Below, in pieces: positions 11,411 through 22,729 of a stretch of 64,000 bases of DNA (positions are counted from its first letter, which is position 1; each line of letters starts with the position of its first letter). The notes under the pieces are model-generated. The model saw nothing but the letters and a program-made list of their open reading frames with translations, searched no databases and was not told the DNA's origin. Source of the DNA: Nematopogon swammerdamellus (lineage: Eukaryota; Arthropoda; Insecta; Lepidoptera; Adelidae); assembly GCA_946902875.1 (NCBI GenBank), contig OX336351.1, positions 4,523,761 through 4,587,760 of the forward strand, written 5' to 3'. The translations under genes and the position numbers were made by a program.

Positions 11411-11577
11411 ATGGCTCCCCTTGTCGTATTATGTCAGCAAATATGCGAGTGAGAAGCATTAGCGCATTCATAGCATGAGGTGGCTTTTAATGCGATCTTT
11501 TTAATGATAATGATTCGTGATGATAATTATTGCATGTGAACGAACGCACATTTGTTTGCCTAAATGGGTCGTTCGAT

Positions 11578-11685
11578 CTAACCTGAGGCGTACAAATACA
11601 TTCACGCATGACGGTAAGCATAAAATTCTGCGAGTTGTATAAGAAAAATGCATTTGTGTGTGTACGTGTGTTCGCCTCAGGTTAG
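11578..11685. mobile_element. small inverted-repeat element (possible MITE)
   Basis: CTAACCTGAGGCG at one end and CGCCTCAGGTTAG at the other give 13-bp perfect inverted ends about 108 bp apart. No target duplication is evident. Confidence 0.45.
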
Positions 11686-11959
11686 GCCGTCCATGCTATA
11701 ACACGTTTTATCGCGCTTTGTCTCTTCTAGAGTATAAGTATATGTACAGTTCGGTGGCCTAAATATAACATGATATTTTAAATAAAGCCCTTTCGTTAAG
11801 TGACTAGAATTCCACGAAATATTTTGCCCTCCTCATCAGTGTCACGTTTCAGACCTTGGCTTGTGAAACTTGGTCTTCTCACTACGTGTAGCGAACGGGA
11901 CAAACAAGTAATTAAGGATTTAAGGGTATACTGAGACCTTGTCTCCCATACCAAATTTT

Positions 11960-12090
11960 TCTCTTATTTTCTTCTCTAAACTCTCAAATATTCAAAGGTT
12001 GACTTGCATAAATCTCTGTAAGGGATAAGTCCTCTTTTGCACCTCGTGTAAATGTTGTACCTTATTCTGATTATTTCTGTAAAAATTCTG
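11960..12090 (+). mobile_element. LINE 3' end fragment, family E
   Basis: Has CAAAGGTTGACT, GTAAGGGATAAGTCC and TTTTGCACCTCGTG, but no TCTA tail. Confidence 0.6.
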
Positions 12091-12091
12091 T

Positions 12092-12290
12092 AAACCGGGT
12101 TGGTTCATTCAGTGCGGTGGTGCACTGAATGAAAGGTCGGTTGAAATGGCTACGTAAATTATTAGTTCATGTTTTCCGTCCAGTTCAGTGTAGCCGGCAC
12201 GACCGAAGGGAAGCACTGTAATGGTACCTAGTGCACCAAAGTGTTATGGGCTGCCGTCACTAAAAAGAAAAATAGCGCTTTCAAAAAAAA
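12092..12290 (+). mobile_element. SINE body fragment (5S family), rearranged
   Basis: Shows CACTGAATGAAAGGTCGG through GAAGGGAAGCACTG and an A-rich end. A reversed CATTCAGTGCGGTGG just upstream indicates a local inversion. Confidence 0.75.
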
Positions 12291-12650
12291 AAACAACGTA
12301 GACATAATGTAAAACGCCTCAATTCACATTCGGCCTGCGACATGCACAAATTAAAGTTCACGCGAGTGCGACCAGCTTAATATCACGATTACATCGTTTG
12401 AAAACTCGATAGCGTGAAGTTTTATCGTGAAAGCGTTCACTGAAATTCTCCTATGAAGCCTCCCCGGAAGCGTTCCGTGAAAGGAGTGAAACGAGAGAGG
12501 CTTCGCCGCGCCGCAGTCACTCCCGACTTCGGAGCCACTCTCATTAACTTGATTTCGGTTTGGCACGATGAACCTCTATGCGGCTCTGGCAGTGGCTGTC
12601 GGCTCACTGTGACATCGGCCATGCCCGCATTGAATGGCATATTCATTCAC

Positions 12651-12868
12651 TTGCCTGCAATCAGGGCCGATAAACTGACGTTGTATAAAACACAGGTTAG
12701 GTCCTGCTTGGAGTACTGCTCGCACGTGTGGGATGGCTCAGCTGAATACCAGCTTGCGCCTCTGGACTCGATCCAGCGTCGAGCCGTGCGACTGGTGGTT
12801 GACCCTGCGGTGTCCCGTGACTTAGGACCACTGCAACTCCGTAGGGACGTGTCGGCCCCTAAGTGTGT
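12651..12868 (+). pseudogene. LINE ORF2 C-terminal region, family J, copy 1
   Basis: Reads LYKTQVRSCLEYCSHVWDGS, then an Arg-rich SIQRRAVRLVVDP block, typical of the segment after the RT fingers/palm in CR1/Jockey-like LINEs. The frame breaks after RRDVS; intact relatives continue with a SLxVFYRLFHG-type segment. It matches the copy at 55543-56106. Confidence 0.75.
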
Positions 12869-12895
12869 TATATCGTCTATTGCTATTTTTATTTA

Positions 12896-12924
12896 TTTTT
12901 TATTTTATTTTATTTTATTTTATT
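12896..12924 (+). repeat. (TTTTA)n microsatellite
   Basis: About five TTTTA units follow the LINE remnant. Confidence 0.8.
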
Positions 12925-13180
12925 GGGAAAACATACAGTCATCGTAAAAAGGAGTAAGTACTAACATTAATTACACAGAGACCAATAAAGTTTTCTACAT
13001 AAAGTTATCCGTATTAAGTGCGTTCATGATTAATAAATTAACCTAAAAGAAAGAAAACATCAAAAACTAACTAATACCAACTGCTATGTGGTAATTCTGT
13101 GCTTATTTTCCTCCCAACTATTACCTGACGCAATGAATGCAATGAATTTAACCTGTGAGAGGAAGATAAAATCTTAGTTA

Positions 13181-13627
13181 AAAAAAAACCCCGACCCTTA
13201 AAAAGTCACAAATAATTTCCGTTTACTTACTTAAAGGAGTCGGTGAACCGCTAAGTAAATTCCCGCGCAGCTCTGAGTTTTTATATTTAATTTACTTAGC
13301 GGTCCTCCGAATCCTTTATGTAAGTAAACGCAAATTATTTTTGACTTTTTAAGGGTCGGGGTTTTTAAAATTTGCAATTTAACTTTTATTTCAAGCTTAA
13401 AAAAAGCCGCTGAAAATCGGTCCACTTTATAAGATAATACATTTTTTGATTACTTAATTACTTGATTAATAACGATCATCCTGATTAATTAAACCAGCTT
13501 TCTAATAAAATAAACCGCATCCAAATCGGTCCATCCGTTTGGGAGCTACGATGCCACAGACAGACACACACATACTCACACACACGTTAAACTTATATAT
13601 AACACCCCTGTTTTTGCGTAGCGGGCC
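13181..13627 (-). mobile_element. M element with foldback end, copy 1
   Basis: The stretch 13186-13376 is a long inverted repeat bounded by CCCCGACCCTTAAAAAGTC and its complement, with TTACTTAGCGG facing its mirror inside. The rest (13377-13627) contains ACCGATTTGG-type blocks, a GT-rich tract and a GGGTGTTAT end. The same parts in the same order, on the other strand, form 22730-23166. Confidence 0.7.
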
Positions 13628-13995
13628 TAAAAATATACTTTATACTGCATATTATTCTCACGTCAGCATCTTGCGCCGAGTCAGAGAGCGAAATATCAAA
13701 AAGTAAAGCGGGCCAAAGCGCAAAACTTCACCCTTTGTCCACGGACAGACACCACCCTGTAGGGGGAAAATAGTTAATTACGACGGTGAAGTAATTAGCA
13801 GAGATTTGTAATGGAATTTTTCCTTAGCCGGCTTTTTTTTCGCTCCGGGCGCAGAAGCCCAACTTTCTGATTATGACAAGAAGTTTTTTTTCTGCGAATA
13901 TGTCATTGTTAGACTGCGGTGAGCGATGGGCTTAGTTTGTGGGTCGCGCTTCGGTCGAATTATATTAATTTGAACAGTAACTCCGTGTACCGTTG

Positions 13996-14330
13996 TACCG
14001 TGTGGGGCCGGTACTTTAAAATAATAGCCCCACTGCATCTCTCCCCGTGTATGTCGTAAAAGGCGACTAAGGGATATGACTCCCTTCTTATATTACTAGG
14101 TAAACCCTATTATAGGGTTTATCCCGCCCGGGTTGGTACCACCGCACTGAATGAAACGTCGGTCGAAACGGCTATGTAAATAGTTTGTGTTTTCCGTCCA
14201 GTTCAGTGTAGCCGGCACGACCGAAGGGAAGCACTGACGTGGCACCAAGTTCACCCGGTGTTATGGGCTGACATCACGGATGTTGTAGGTGATGTAGCCA
14301 ACCGTGTCAGTTTCCATAAAAACAAAAAAA
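13996..14330 (+). mobile_element. SINE with head C and 5S-family body
   Basis: Starts TACCGTGTGGGGCCGGTAC, continues through CGTAAAAGGCGACTAAGGG, then joins the body at the ACTAGGTAAAC/GTTGGTACCACC region and ends in the stem-loop and an A-rich tail. Sister copies are 61648-61983 and 62076-62396. Confidence 0.88.
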
Positions 14331-14525
14331 AACTCGTACGAAAATAAAAAAAAAAACATCGGCTTTTGGAGAGTGCCAATTGCGTTAACACAGACTTAAA
14401 TATCTCTAAAGGCCCGTTAACCAACGACAGCTTCGATCCGTAACTCGATAAGTCTTCTCTATCGAAGTGTGTTATCCTATCTTTCAACGTTACGAAAAGA
14501 GAGGTGGCACTAATTTGTATAAAAA

Positions 14526-15225
14526 AACCGGCCAAGTGCGAGTAGAACTCGCGCACCGAGGTTCCGTATCGCCATGTCATGGTCAGCGCCACTCACGCCA
14601 TCTATGTATTAGTTAAAATGCTTCATACTCTTTTCGGTAGATGGCGCGCATACACTTTTTAGTTTCTTCTATGGGGACCCCCGTGAATTTTTTACATACA
14701 TACATAGATATCACACACGCTGAATCCCGACAATCGGGGTAAGCAGAGCAATCGGTGTTGTGCTGCAAGAACTCTGGCAAATTACATCACAACACCGACC
14801 ACCACATTTCGCAAAGTATTCGAACAAGATTCAATCGATCAAGCAGCAAGTAAGGCACGAAGACCCACCTGCTGCATGACTCGGTGGAAGTACCGTGCCA
14901 AGGTGAGAGGTGGCGAGCCTGTCGCCCTTTAGCACGGCATCTTGTCCTTATCCCTTAGTCGCCTTTAAGACATGCATGGGGAGAGATGCAGTGGGGCTAT
15001 TCTTTTTAAGTACCGACCCCACACGGTACTGATTTTTTTACTTTTTCTTATTTTTAATATTTGTTGTTATATCGGCCATAATAAAACATATTCGGTTTAA
15101 ATTTCAACGGGGTACCTATTACGGTTCAAGAGATACAGCCCTCGGACAGACGGAGAGAGAGACAGACAGACAGACGGCGTAGGCTATAGACGGAATAGAG
15201 TCCCGTACGACGGATACGGAACCCT
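14526..15225 (+). mobile_element. D element split by a C element
   Basis: Left part AACCGGCCAAGTGCGAG to CCCGTGAATTTTTTAC, right part ATTTTTTTACTTTTTC to GATACGGAACCCT. The break is filled by the C element at 14696-15031. Confidence 0.8.
14696..15031 (-). mobile_element. C element, near full length, nested in D
   Basis: On the minus strand it runs from TACCGTGTGGGGTCGGTAC to a TATGTATGTA tail. The direct repeat ATTTTTTAC (14687-14695) reappears with one more T at 15032-15041, so it is a target duplication. The D copy at 6240-6270 shows the uninterrupted target. Confidence 0.88.
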
Positions 15226-15229
15226 AAAA

Positions 15230-16060
15230 ATAACGTCTTAATAGTCTTCTTCTTCTTCTTCTTTATAAAACAGTTTGGCAGACAGTTGGCGCTATTCGCA
15301 TGCATGGCAGACAGAATTTGACTTTTCTAAAGTGCCTGTTAGGAAGTTAAATGGTCGAGCACACAGACTTAAATTTAAGTCAGCTTAGGATTCTAATGAC
15401 AGAATTTCACCTTTGAGGCAACTGACTTTTATGGTGTCTTTAAGATGAGCATATTAAGTGAACTTTCTTGTTACTTACTTACTTTTAAGTATGTCTTGTG
15501 GGAATCTGCTCAGAGTACGCCCGTGCTTAGAATGGCGGGAAACTTACGCACTGGCTGTTCTACTCTAACAGCTCAATTTTGGCGCAAAATATGGCGATAA
15601 TATTAATGCGTTCTAATTTTAATAATAAATTCCGGATACTTTTACACAGAGCAGTACATACAAGTTAATGTTTAGTGGCGTATCATTATTGCCTATAACG
15701 TGAAAATGCGATCTAGGAAAGCTAAGATGTAATTCCTCTATTCATTCCTCAGTCAACACTTGGGTCCAGCATTGCACTAACTAGTCGCTGCGGTCTCTTT
15801 CGGGTCTTTGATAGGGCTTAACAAATTCCGGCATGATCCAGAGCTATCGGGAATTATCACTTTAGTAGATCCATAAACATGAGGCCCAATCGATGCGGCG
15901 AGCGTCTGAATCGCTAGAGATTTCCTCATAGATCAGATAAATTATGGCTAGATCACTCGTCGCAGAGGGGCTCAGCACCCTTTTGTTGTTGACAAACTCA
16001 ACCTTACCTCATAATCTGGAGATCGTCGAGAGATGTGTCAATACATTAAACGACGACCTT
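15230..16060. other. no gene or repeat recognised
   Basis: Contains a short CTT microsatellite near 15247 and otherwise stop-rich sequence. Confidence 0.5.
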
Positions 16061-16061
16061 T

Positions 16062-16463
16062 TTTTTATGTAATCCGGTATGGGCGGCTGAGTCGGAGGGG
16101 CCAAAGCGCATTCTCCGACCAGCCAATATCACCTCCGAGAAGGTAGGTGCCATACCGGAGACTTCCCTGTATTGCTGGCTATACTGGCCTAGAGGAGAAC
16201 ACAACCGAGGCTGCTATGCGGCTATCTTACATCCAGTACGGTGTTATCACCCCAGTCGGCTACAATTTGAGCCTACCACCTAGTACGGGGCAAGGGAAGG
16301 GACCTACAGTTTTACAGCGGTTCCGAACGGCGAAGCAGTAGGTGTAGGTATGCACGTGAATTTTTTCGTCAAAAAAAAACTCATTGGTAAACAAACGCCG
16401 AACGGATTCGAACCTCGGACCTCTCGCATGAGAAACCGATGCCAAACCACTCGGCCACCCGCC
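16062..16463 (-). mobile_element. tRNA-headed SINE (family T), full length
   Basis: Same layout as 9828-10229. The head at about 16370-16463 keeps A box TGGCCGAGTGGTTTGG and B box GGTTCGAATCC on the minus strand. The T run at 16062 is the A tail. Confidence 0.92.
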
Positions 16464-16569
16464 CCTTATGCCCGCCTTATGTCCGCCCGTGCTTTCGCGA
16501 GGAGTGGTGTTAGCTGTGTCTGATCTTCCGTCAGACTTTCGGGCAAGGCCACCCGTGCCGCCTGTTTAT

Positions 16570-17290
16570 ATACAATTTACACAGTGCTTTACCATCGCTC
16601 AGCGATCGCATGTCGACATCCACACAGCCAATGGGAGCGCTTAACACAGTCGACATCCTCCATTAGCGGTAACTCTCCGCATATTGCGACGCACGGCCGA
16701 CGCTGGATCGCTCATTAGGCGCATCTCGCCATCATTACCCTGATCTGTGGATTTCCCCCAAGTTTTTCTCACTGAATCCTCCAGAATATCGGCTGCGTCT
16801 CAGGAGGCTGAAGATTTGAATAATTCCTTCTTCAAAGGGGTAACCCCGTCGGGCGGAGCCGGGTCTTTGTCTGACGCGGGGTATTTGAGAATTTTTCAAA
16901 ATGTAGTTAGGGTTGTTGGAACTGTAGGTAGTTTGTGAAGTGCTAGTAAGTTTGGAGTTGAAGGTGAGATATTTTCTTGTTCGGTTTCAGCATCGTAAAT
17001 TCTTATATGGACCTACATACTTTACTAGGCACAATATTGTATTATGTATAGCTGACTTCATAGACAATACCAATTTTGTGCGCTTAATTAAATATGTAGG
17101 GAGGTCTCTACAGGTTGTCCAAAGAACACCGCAATTATAGCACAGATTAACTGATATGGTAGTTAGACTGCACTCGAACTTGTAACAGTTTGTTGTATCC
17201 GGTTCGATTACACCCGCGACGAAGAACCGACAAGAAACTTCGCAGGGTACACACGCTAATATACAGGGTGTTGTAATTAAATTTAGGAAA
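16570..17290. other. no gene recognised
   Basis: A GCGGTAACTCTCCGCAT block near 16667 resembles the inverted-end element at 53466-54048. Nothing else is assigned. Confidence 0.4.
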
Positions 17291-17303
17291 TGATTATTAG
17301 GAT

Positions 17304-17367
17304 ACCGATTACTCTGCTTACCCCGATTGTCGGGATTCAGCGTGTGTGATATGTATGTATGTATGTA
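17304..17367 (+). mobile_element. minimal C element, 64 bp, with 13-bp target duplication
   Basis: Only the 3' end is present: ACCGATTACTCTGCTT, the CCCGA-TTG-TCGGG hairpin and a TATG tail. TGATTATTAGGAT occurs at 17291-17303 and again at 17368-17380. This is a clean 5'-truncated retroposition. Confidence 0.93.
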
Positions 17368-17744
17368 TGATTATTAGGATCAATAGTAACAAAAAAGTGA
17401 AGTAACTTTTTTTCTGAATTCCCTTTAAATAAAAAGTTACGGTTTTCATACAAACCAATTGATTTATTTAGTGTAAAAAGGATCTAATGACCTTGAGCGC
17501 AAGGGTGCACCGCGGCGCGGCGCGCGGTGTCAAAGACCTCAAATAATCATCTGGGTATAAAAAATAATTAGATACCCAGTGGCACGTTTTAATTGTTACA
17601 AAATAGACATAATTTGTTAAATTTCTCCTAATGCTAAAAATATGTATATTATATTTTTTGCTTAACTTGTCTACTTACTATGGTGTGTATGTGTAGCTCC
17701 TAAAATATTTGCAGGTAGTATGGAAACACCTTATATCCTTCCTT

Positions 17745-17968
17745 ACCTTTAATAAAATCCAAAGTCTGCTTTCTGTCTATCTGTCTGTCTGTCTGTCTGT
17801 CCGCTTATAATTCGAGAACCACTGAACCGATTTTAATAAAAAAAAATTATACGGATATCTTGATTCTTCCCATCAACTATAGGCTACTTACTATCACGCT
17901 AAATGGCTTATGAGGTTAGCAGAGAAGCCGAATGTGAGAGCGGGCGGAGCCGCGGGCACATGTAGTTT
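17745..17968 (+). mobile_element. Helitron-like element, family G, copy 1
   Basis: Begins CCTTACCTTTAATAAAATCC, carries TGTCTGTC repeats and ACCACTGAACCGATTTT, and ends GCGGGCGGAGCCGCGGGCA, a GC hairpin. The final CTAG is altered to GTAG here. Confidence 0.6.
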
Positions 17969-18252
17969 AATATAAAACCAGAATCACAAAGGCGCCATGC
18001 ACGCCAGCTACAAAGCGGATAAAAAGTTTTAAATAAATACACCAGACCAGAAAGCGCTGTAGCGCACAGCGAAGCAGAAAACCCTGAACAACCTCTTTCA
18101 AAGCAATTGTCCTGAGAGGCCATCGGGGAATACTCCGTGGCAGCGAATCGCATTTCTACTTTTCAGCTTTATCTCACCAGTGCAACTATAGATTGGGAGA
18201 GATAATACCTAAATTATATACGTACTTGCTTACCAAAACATTTTCTTTTACT

Positions 18253-18410
18253 TTTTAGGGCTCCGTACCGTATGGGACATTATTACTAAGCCTACATGTC
18301 GTCTGTCCGTGCGTCCGTCAGTCCGTCTGTCCTTCCTTTAAAGGGCTGTATCTTTTGCATCGTAATCGACCGTTTGAAATGTTATAGTTATAGACGTACC
18401 ATACGGGGTG
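18253..18410 (-). mobile_element. D element fragment
   Basis: Plus strand reads TTAGGGCTCCGTACCG, ATTACTAAGCCTAC, a GTCCGTC tract and AGGGCTGTATCTTTT, the D order in reverse. Confidence 0.65.
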
Positions 18411-18571
18411 TCTGCGGTCTACAGACATCCCGGTCGACTTGTGGCTTTCATGGAATACATAGGCTGGCTGGGGTAGCTGGAGATTGCGGGGTTTTGCACG
18501 AAGGTCCCCAACCAAGCGGGATTAGTTTGCAGGCCTAGAGCCAACCCCAAACCAAATCAACAACAACATAG

Positions 18572-18831
18572 ATCTATATCCCACACGCAGTATCCCGACA
18601 ATCGGGGTAAGCAGACTAATCGGAGTTGTGCTGCATGCACTCTTGTAAATTAGAGCACAACACCGACCACCACGTTTAGCAAAGTATTCGGACAAGATAA
18701 CTATCAAGCAGAAAGTAAGGCAAAGAAACCCACCCACTGCTTTAGTTCATCGTTCTTAGTCGCCTTTTAGGACATCCACCTGGAGAGACGCAGTAGGGCT
18801 ATCCTTTTTAAGTACCGACCCCACACAATAC
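18572..18831 (-). mobile_element. C element, large partial copy
   Basis: The minus strand begins GTGTGGGGTCGGTACTT and ends in the TGTCGGGATACTGCGTGTGGG region. The paired TGTGCT/AGCACA hairpin is kept with one base change in an arm. Confidence 0.8.
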
Positions 18832-18929
18832 ACTGAATAGATAGATTTGTGTTATTATGGCGCATATGCTAAAATTAGTCGAAGTCATGGCCAGGTCAGG
18901 CATTGCAGAGATAGGCTCAGTTCAAAACC

Positions 18930-19070
18930 TATAGCAACAGTTCGCAAATCTTTTGGCATGGCACCTCTCTGAGCGTGATTTCGCGAGGAAAGGTGTTTCT
19001 GAGTTCTGACTCTGTCGACTGCACCATATCCCTCGGCACAGCCACCCATGTCTATCTACATAAAAAAATA
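18930..19070 (+). mobile_element. short SINE-like repeat, family H
   Basis: Has AGCAACAGTTCGCAAATC, GGCATGGCACCT, TTTCGCGAGGA, CTGTCGACTGCACCAT and CACAGCCACCCATG, and ends in CATAAAAAAAT. Confidence 0.65.
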
Positions 19071-19079
19071 TATAAAACA

Positions 19080-20655
19080 AAAAATTTAAAGTAAAATTAA
19101 GGGTCAAATAAAAGAAAGGTTATTTTTTTGTACGATTTTTGGTTTGTTTTTGCTCTATCGTGAAATCGGTAATACAAGATGTTACATACAAGTGTTAAAT
19201 TTGGTGTATTTATAGTGCAAACTTAACCACTGAGCTACCGAGGCTGACATCATCAATAGAACATCAAAACCATTCTTTGATGCGTTCCACGTATCTTGTC
19301 CCACGGATTGAGCAATATTAATCTCTATTACGTAAGGCGCAAGGATTAGAACGAGGGACAAGATACGTGAAACGCATACTAACACAGCCCCCATGGGCTG
19401 GTCAGCTAGATAGTCGATTATCATCCAAGGCAAAACAAGCCAACTCCTCAACTACATACACTGGAACTATACGTCACGAAGCGAAACAAAAAGTACTATC
19501 AACTTTAACTGCAGATCGTGTAAGCTCTGTTTTGCAACAACTTTCTCTTGTAGTGCATGAAATCTCTTATCTCACACTAAGCTAAAACAAGCAAGCGAAA
19601 TTAACCTCTCTGTTCTAACAAATACAGGTAATATCGGTGCGGCGCTAGATAAGTTCGTAAACACTAGTCTACAGACAGAGTTCTCTCAACGTTACAGCGA
19701 TATTAAATTTTATTACAATGACTGCAGAGTCTAAATTCTTAAACATCTGTACAAATTGTAAAACTATTTCCCAGGAGCACATAAGTCTGGAAGAGCTCAA
19801 GAGTTAGTTTTATTTTAAAGGATAATAGGTCTAAATGCCGGTAGAGATAAGATCCATATTAAGACAGGGGTGGAATGCTAGACTTCGGAAATTCACGGGT
19901 CACTTCTTCAACATGGCTGCGCGCCTGGTAGTCGCTGCCGAGATAGTGACGCAGTTTTATGGTTTCCTTCTTACTCTCACGAACTTTATTCGATATTTCG
20001 CTTTTATTAGCCATCAGTCGGAACGCCGAAAATAGTGATTCCCTTTTCTGTCCTCCTTGGGGACTGGAAATCCTCGCCCCAGGTTCGCTTGGAGGGATTT
20101 GGCACGGGTTCTGCGATGAGCAATTTTCGACTGGCGATATTTTGGCAAGGGTGCCCGAGAAGTTTGCATTATAATTTCGGAATTTGCAAACTTTGGAAGA
20201 AGGATTCCATGTACATCCGGGAAGTATCACTTTACACTGAGCTGGCCTTGATCGATTTGGAGAGGGAGCGTCAGCCTTTACATAAAATAACACAGGCAAT
20301 AGGGAAAATGGAAGCAAATATCAATCTTCCTCGTTGGGAAGTATCAATCTCGTTTTTGCGGAGACTCGGCGAGACATTGCAGTGCGGGATGTCTCTCTGT
20401 GCGCATACCATCTTTATTGTTTCTTGATTCCCTATTGCTGGCCCATCTTTTAGGGATGTACCACATTACCGAAGATGCTAATGTCGATGACACTTTACTA
20501 TTGTCTATTGTTAGACATGAAAGCTATTCCTTGGCACACACTGATAACATTTTAATAAATTGTTGGGAAGTGGTGATTGTCTTAAATTTTAATCGGGCAC
20601 ATTACAGTACCTAATTGATTTTTATAAGAATTGCTAGTTAAGTTTTTTGTATTAC
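19080..20655. other. no recognised gene; one long inverted repeat
   Basis: Includes 23-bp inverted arms at 19280-19302 and 19355-19377 and a 20-base 5S-SINE head fragment near 19215-19247 (minus). Opposed, overlapping frames of 130-152 residues at 19859-20427 lack any recognisable motif and are not called genes. Confidence 0.5.
19280..19377. repeat. inverted repeat with 23-bp arms
   Basis: ATGCGTTCCACGTATCTTGT... faces its complement with one mismatch across a 52-base loop. Confidence 0.8.
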
Positions 20656-20658
20656 TAA

Positions 20659-20794
20659 GGCCCAATTGCGCCAACACGAATTTAGAGTTAAGTAGCGAGT
20701 TATGGATTTAAACGCGGTTCCCACAGTCAACGGGTACTAGCTAAACGAGTTAAACTGATTTATATCGTTAAATTCGTGTTGGCGCAATTGGCCC
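20659..20794. mobile_element. Harbinger/Tourist-like MITE, copy 1
   Basis: 136 bp bounded by GGCCCAATTGCGCCAACACG and its reverse complement. TAA sits directly outside both ends (20656-20658 and 20795-20797). Three-base TWA duplications are typical of PIF/Harbinger elements. No coding capacity. Confidence 0.85.
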
Positions 20795-20797
20795 TAA

Positions 20798-21470
20798 CGG
20801 TTTAAGGCGCATAGTAACGCCACATGTGGATTTTTGAAGAAGTAGCCCGTGATAACTAGACCATATAAAGGCTAAAAACTACTGCAAAATATCGAACACT
20901 ACTTTGTCTATCGATCACGCGTTTTTCGTTGTAAAATTTTAGCATTTTCTGTACACACTATACATTAAGCAAATGTCGATTTTTTTCTTCTGCGTGAAAT
21001 TTGAAGACTTGATCTCAGAAACTAAAGATAATTTGAATGGAATTGTGATTGCAAAATGACGCCATTTGTTATATCTATCGATCACACGCTTTTCTAAGTT
21101 TTAATGCGAAGGATCACAATTTATGAAAAAAAAACCCTTATGAAAACTACGTAATATTTTCTGACTTTCTAAGCATAATCTTCAATTGAGTTTATTTATT
21201 TATATATTCTTAAGTAATCTTATTTAACAATTTTAGACTGTGAGAACTCTCCTCCTCTCTTTTCAGAAATCTTGATCCTTCCATGGAACTCTTTCTAAGT
21301 TTTATCAGGTAAATTAATAAAACAATATTCCAGTCATCGTTCATGTGTCCACTATTGGACATAGACTTCTCAATTTTTACTTCCAGTTCTCCCGGCTGTT
21401 ACATTTCCGTTAACTTTTTTTTTTTTCGAGTTTCTAACATTGTTTTTTTTATTGCTTCCGAACTGGGTGA
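20798..21470. other. no gene or repeat recognised
   Basis: AT-rich and stop-rich. A frame at 21343-21801 overlaps an unclassified repeat rather than a gene. Confidence 0.5.
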
Positions 21471-21479
21471 CTCTGCCCT

Positions 21480-21795
21480 AGGTCGAAACCTCAGGCGCAG
21501 CCAATTTCACTGCCAAGGAGGTGCCTGTCCGGCTAGGAGGGGGACTAATGTCGCTGGGGAAAAGCTATTAACCCGCGATTTGAAGATTCGTGGATCCGTA
21601 GGAGTGGGGAAGGATATTCCCTGGGAGCCCGTTCCACACCTTTGCAGTGCGGCACAAGAACGATTTAGAGAATCGTGCAGTTCTAAGAACTCTTCTGTCG
21701 ACTACAAAGGGGTGTTCCGCGAGAGTATGGCGGATTTGGCGAACGCGAACAGGAGGAGGAGGAATATAAGGGAAGCAAGTTCGTCTGAGCAGCGG
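21480..21795 (+). repeat. unclassified repeat L
   Basis: A CCTTTGCAGTGCGGCACAAG and AGAATCGTGCAGTTC region resembles 36880-36955 and 26255-26330. The 152-residue frame over it shows no family features. Confidence 0.35.
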
Positions 21796-21842
21796 CCATA
21801 GTAGTACCGATAAAACAGGCTCAATGACCCAACGATACGTTA

Positions 21843-21924
21843 AGATGTTGTTGTTGTTGTTGTTCGGTCTCGTTCTCCGCGCTTAAGCCCGCTCCAATGC
21901 AGGCCTTTTGCGCGTCCTATGGCC
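21843..21924 (-). mobile_element. LINE 3' UTR with (CAA)n tail
   Basis: Follows the ORF2 stop at 21925-21927 on the minus strand and ends in six CAA units, the usual end of a non-LTR element. Confidence 0.7.
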
Positions 21925-22225
21925 TTACTCCAACCAGCCGAGTTCTTCCAGGAGGCGGCACACTCTCTTTGGGTCTTGGCACGCCTCTCGAAGTGTAGTA
22001 GGGCCTCTCAGCTCCTTCGCCCTTATGTCTGCCAACTCCTCGCACTCCAGCAGCACGTGGGTGGGTGTCTCGTCCGCCTGCAGGCATGCTCTGCACAGTG
22101 GACTGTCCGTTACTCCAATATTACATAGAGGTGTCTGTTAAGTGTACAGTGACCAGTAAGCATACCTATCACTATGCGTAGTTTTGATCTATGGACACGG
22201 AGCAGCGTCTTGGCGATATGTTAAG
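21925..22225 (-). pseudogene. LINE ORF2 C-terminus, R1/Jockey-like
   Basis: Read on the minus strand: HIAKTLLRVH, GMLTGHCTLNRHL, then C-R-A-C, an ETPTHVLLECEEL block and a C-terminal EELGWLE before the TAA at 21925. The CxxC, H and C spacing is the gag-like zinc motif after RNase H/RT in R1 and Jockey clade LINEs. An in-frame stop occurs just upstream of HIAK, and the RT and endonuclease are missing, so it is a 5'-truncated copy. Confidence 0.8.
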
Positions 22226-22229
22226 ATTC

Positions 22230-22729
22230 CACTCGGCCTCGACTATCGACTGTTGCCTCCGCAGCGCGCGCATCCCTCATCCAACATAATCTCCGTATCG
22301 GCTGCTACAAGCCGCGTCGGGCAGAGGCGGCGCGGTTCGACGCGCGGCGGCGGAGGCGGGTGCTCGTAAAGATCGCAAAAAAGCCCCCAAAATCTTTTAT
22401 TCATAGGCCACAGCGTCGCCTCCTCGGGCCGCACTTAAAATTTTCCGCCTGCGTCGCGATTTCCCTTTTATTGACTCAACTATAAATATTTATTTTACTA
22501 CGCGCATGATCTGAGGAATAATTTCGTGCATTCGCCGCCACTTCCGAATCGATTTGGAGTTTTATTGCAAGTTAGATCTGTTTCTGATTTGGCGGTAGTT
22601 CACTTTACGAGCGCTACAGTGAATTTCGGGACACCTTGCAGTTTGACTCGCCCTGCGGTGAGTTTACTTTGAACTTTCGGATATGTACACGTAGGTATAT
22701 GCGGTGTATGTATTTATCTGTATGAGCAT
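22230..22729. other. GC-rich then AT-rich stretch without gene
   Basis: CGCGCGGCGGCGG-type sequence around 22262-22360 gives a Pro-rich shadow frame. Nothing else is recognised. Confidence 0.4.

Noticed and set aside
12453..12650. N-terminal part of the 164-residue frame at 12453-12947
   Set aside because: Only the segment from about 12651 resembles a LINE protein. The preceding Arg-rich part is a chance extension.
17508..17530. GC-rich near-palindrome CACCGCGGCGCGGCGCGCGG
   Set aside because: The stem is only about 7 bp and the sequence is low complexity; not distinct enough to call.
19859..20427. Opposed frames of 152 (minus) and 130 (plus) residues
   Set aside because: They overlap on opposite strands, have no recognisable motif, and show no promoter, splice or codon-bias support that I can see.
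21343..21801. 152-residue frame, plus strand
   Set aside because: It lies over an unclassified repeat that also occurs near 36900 and 26290 without the frame being kept.
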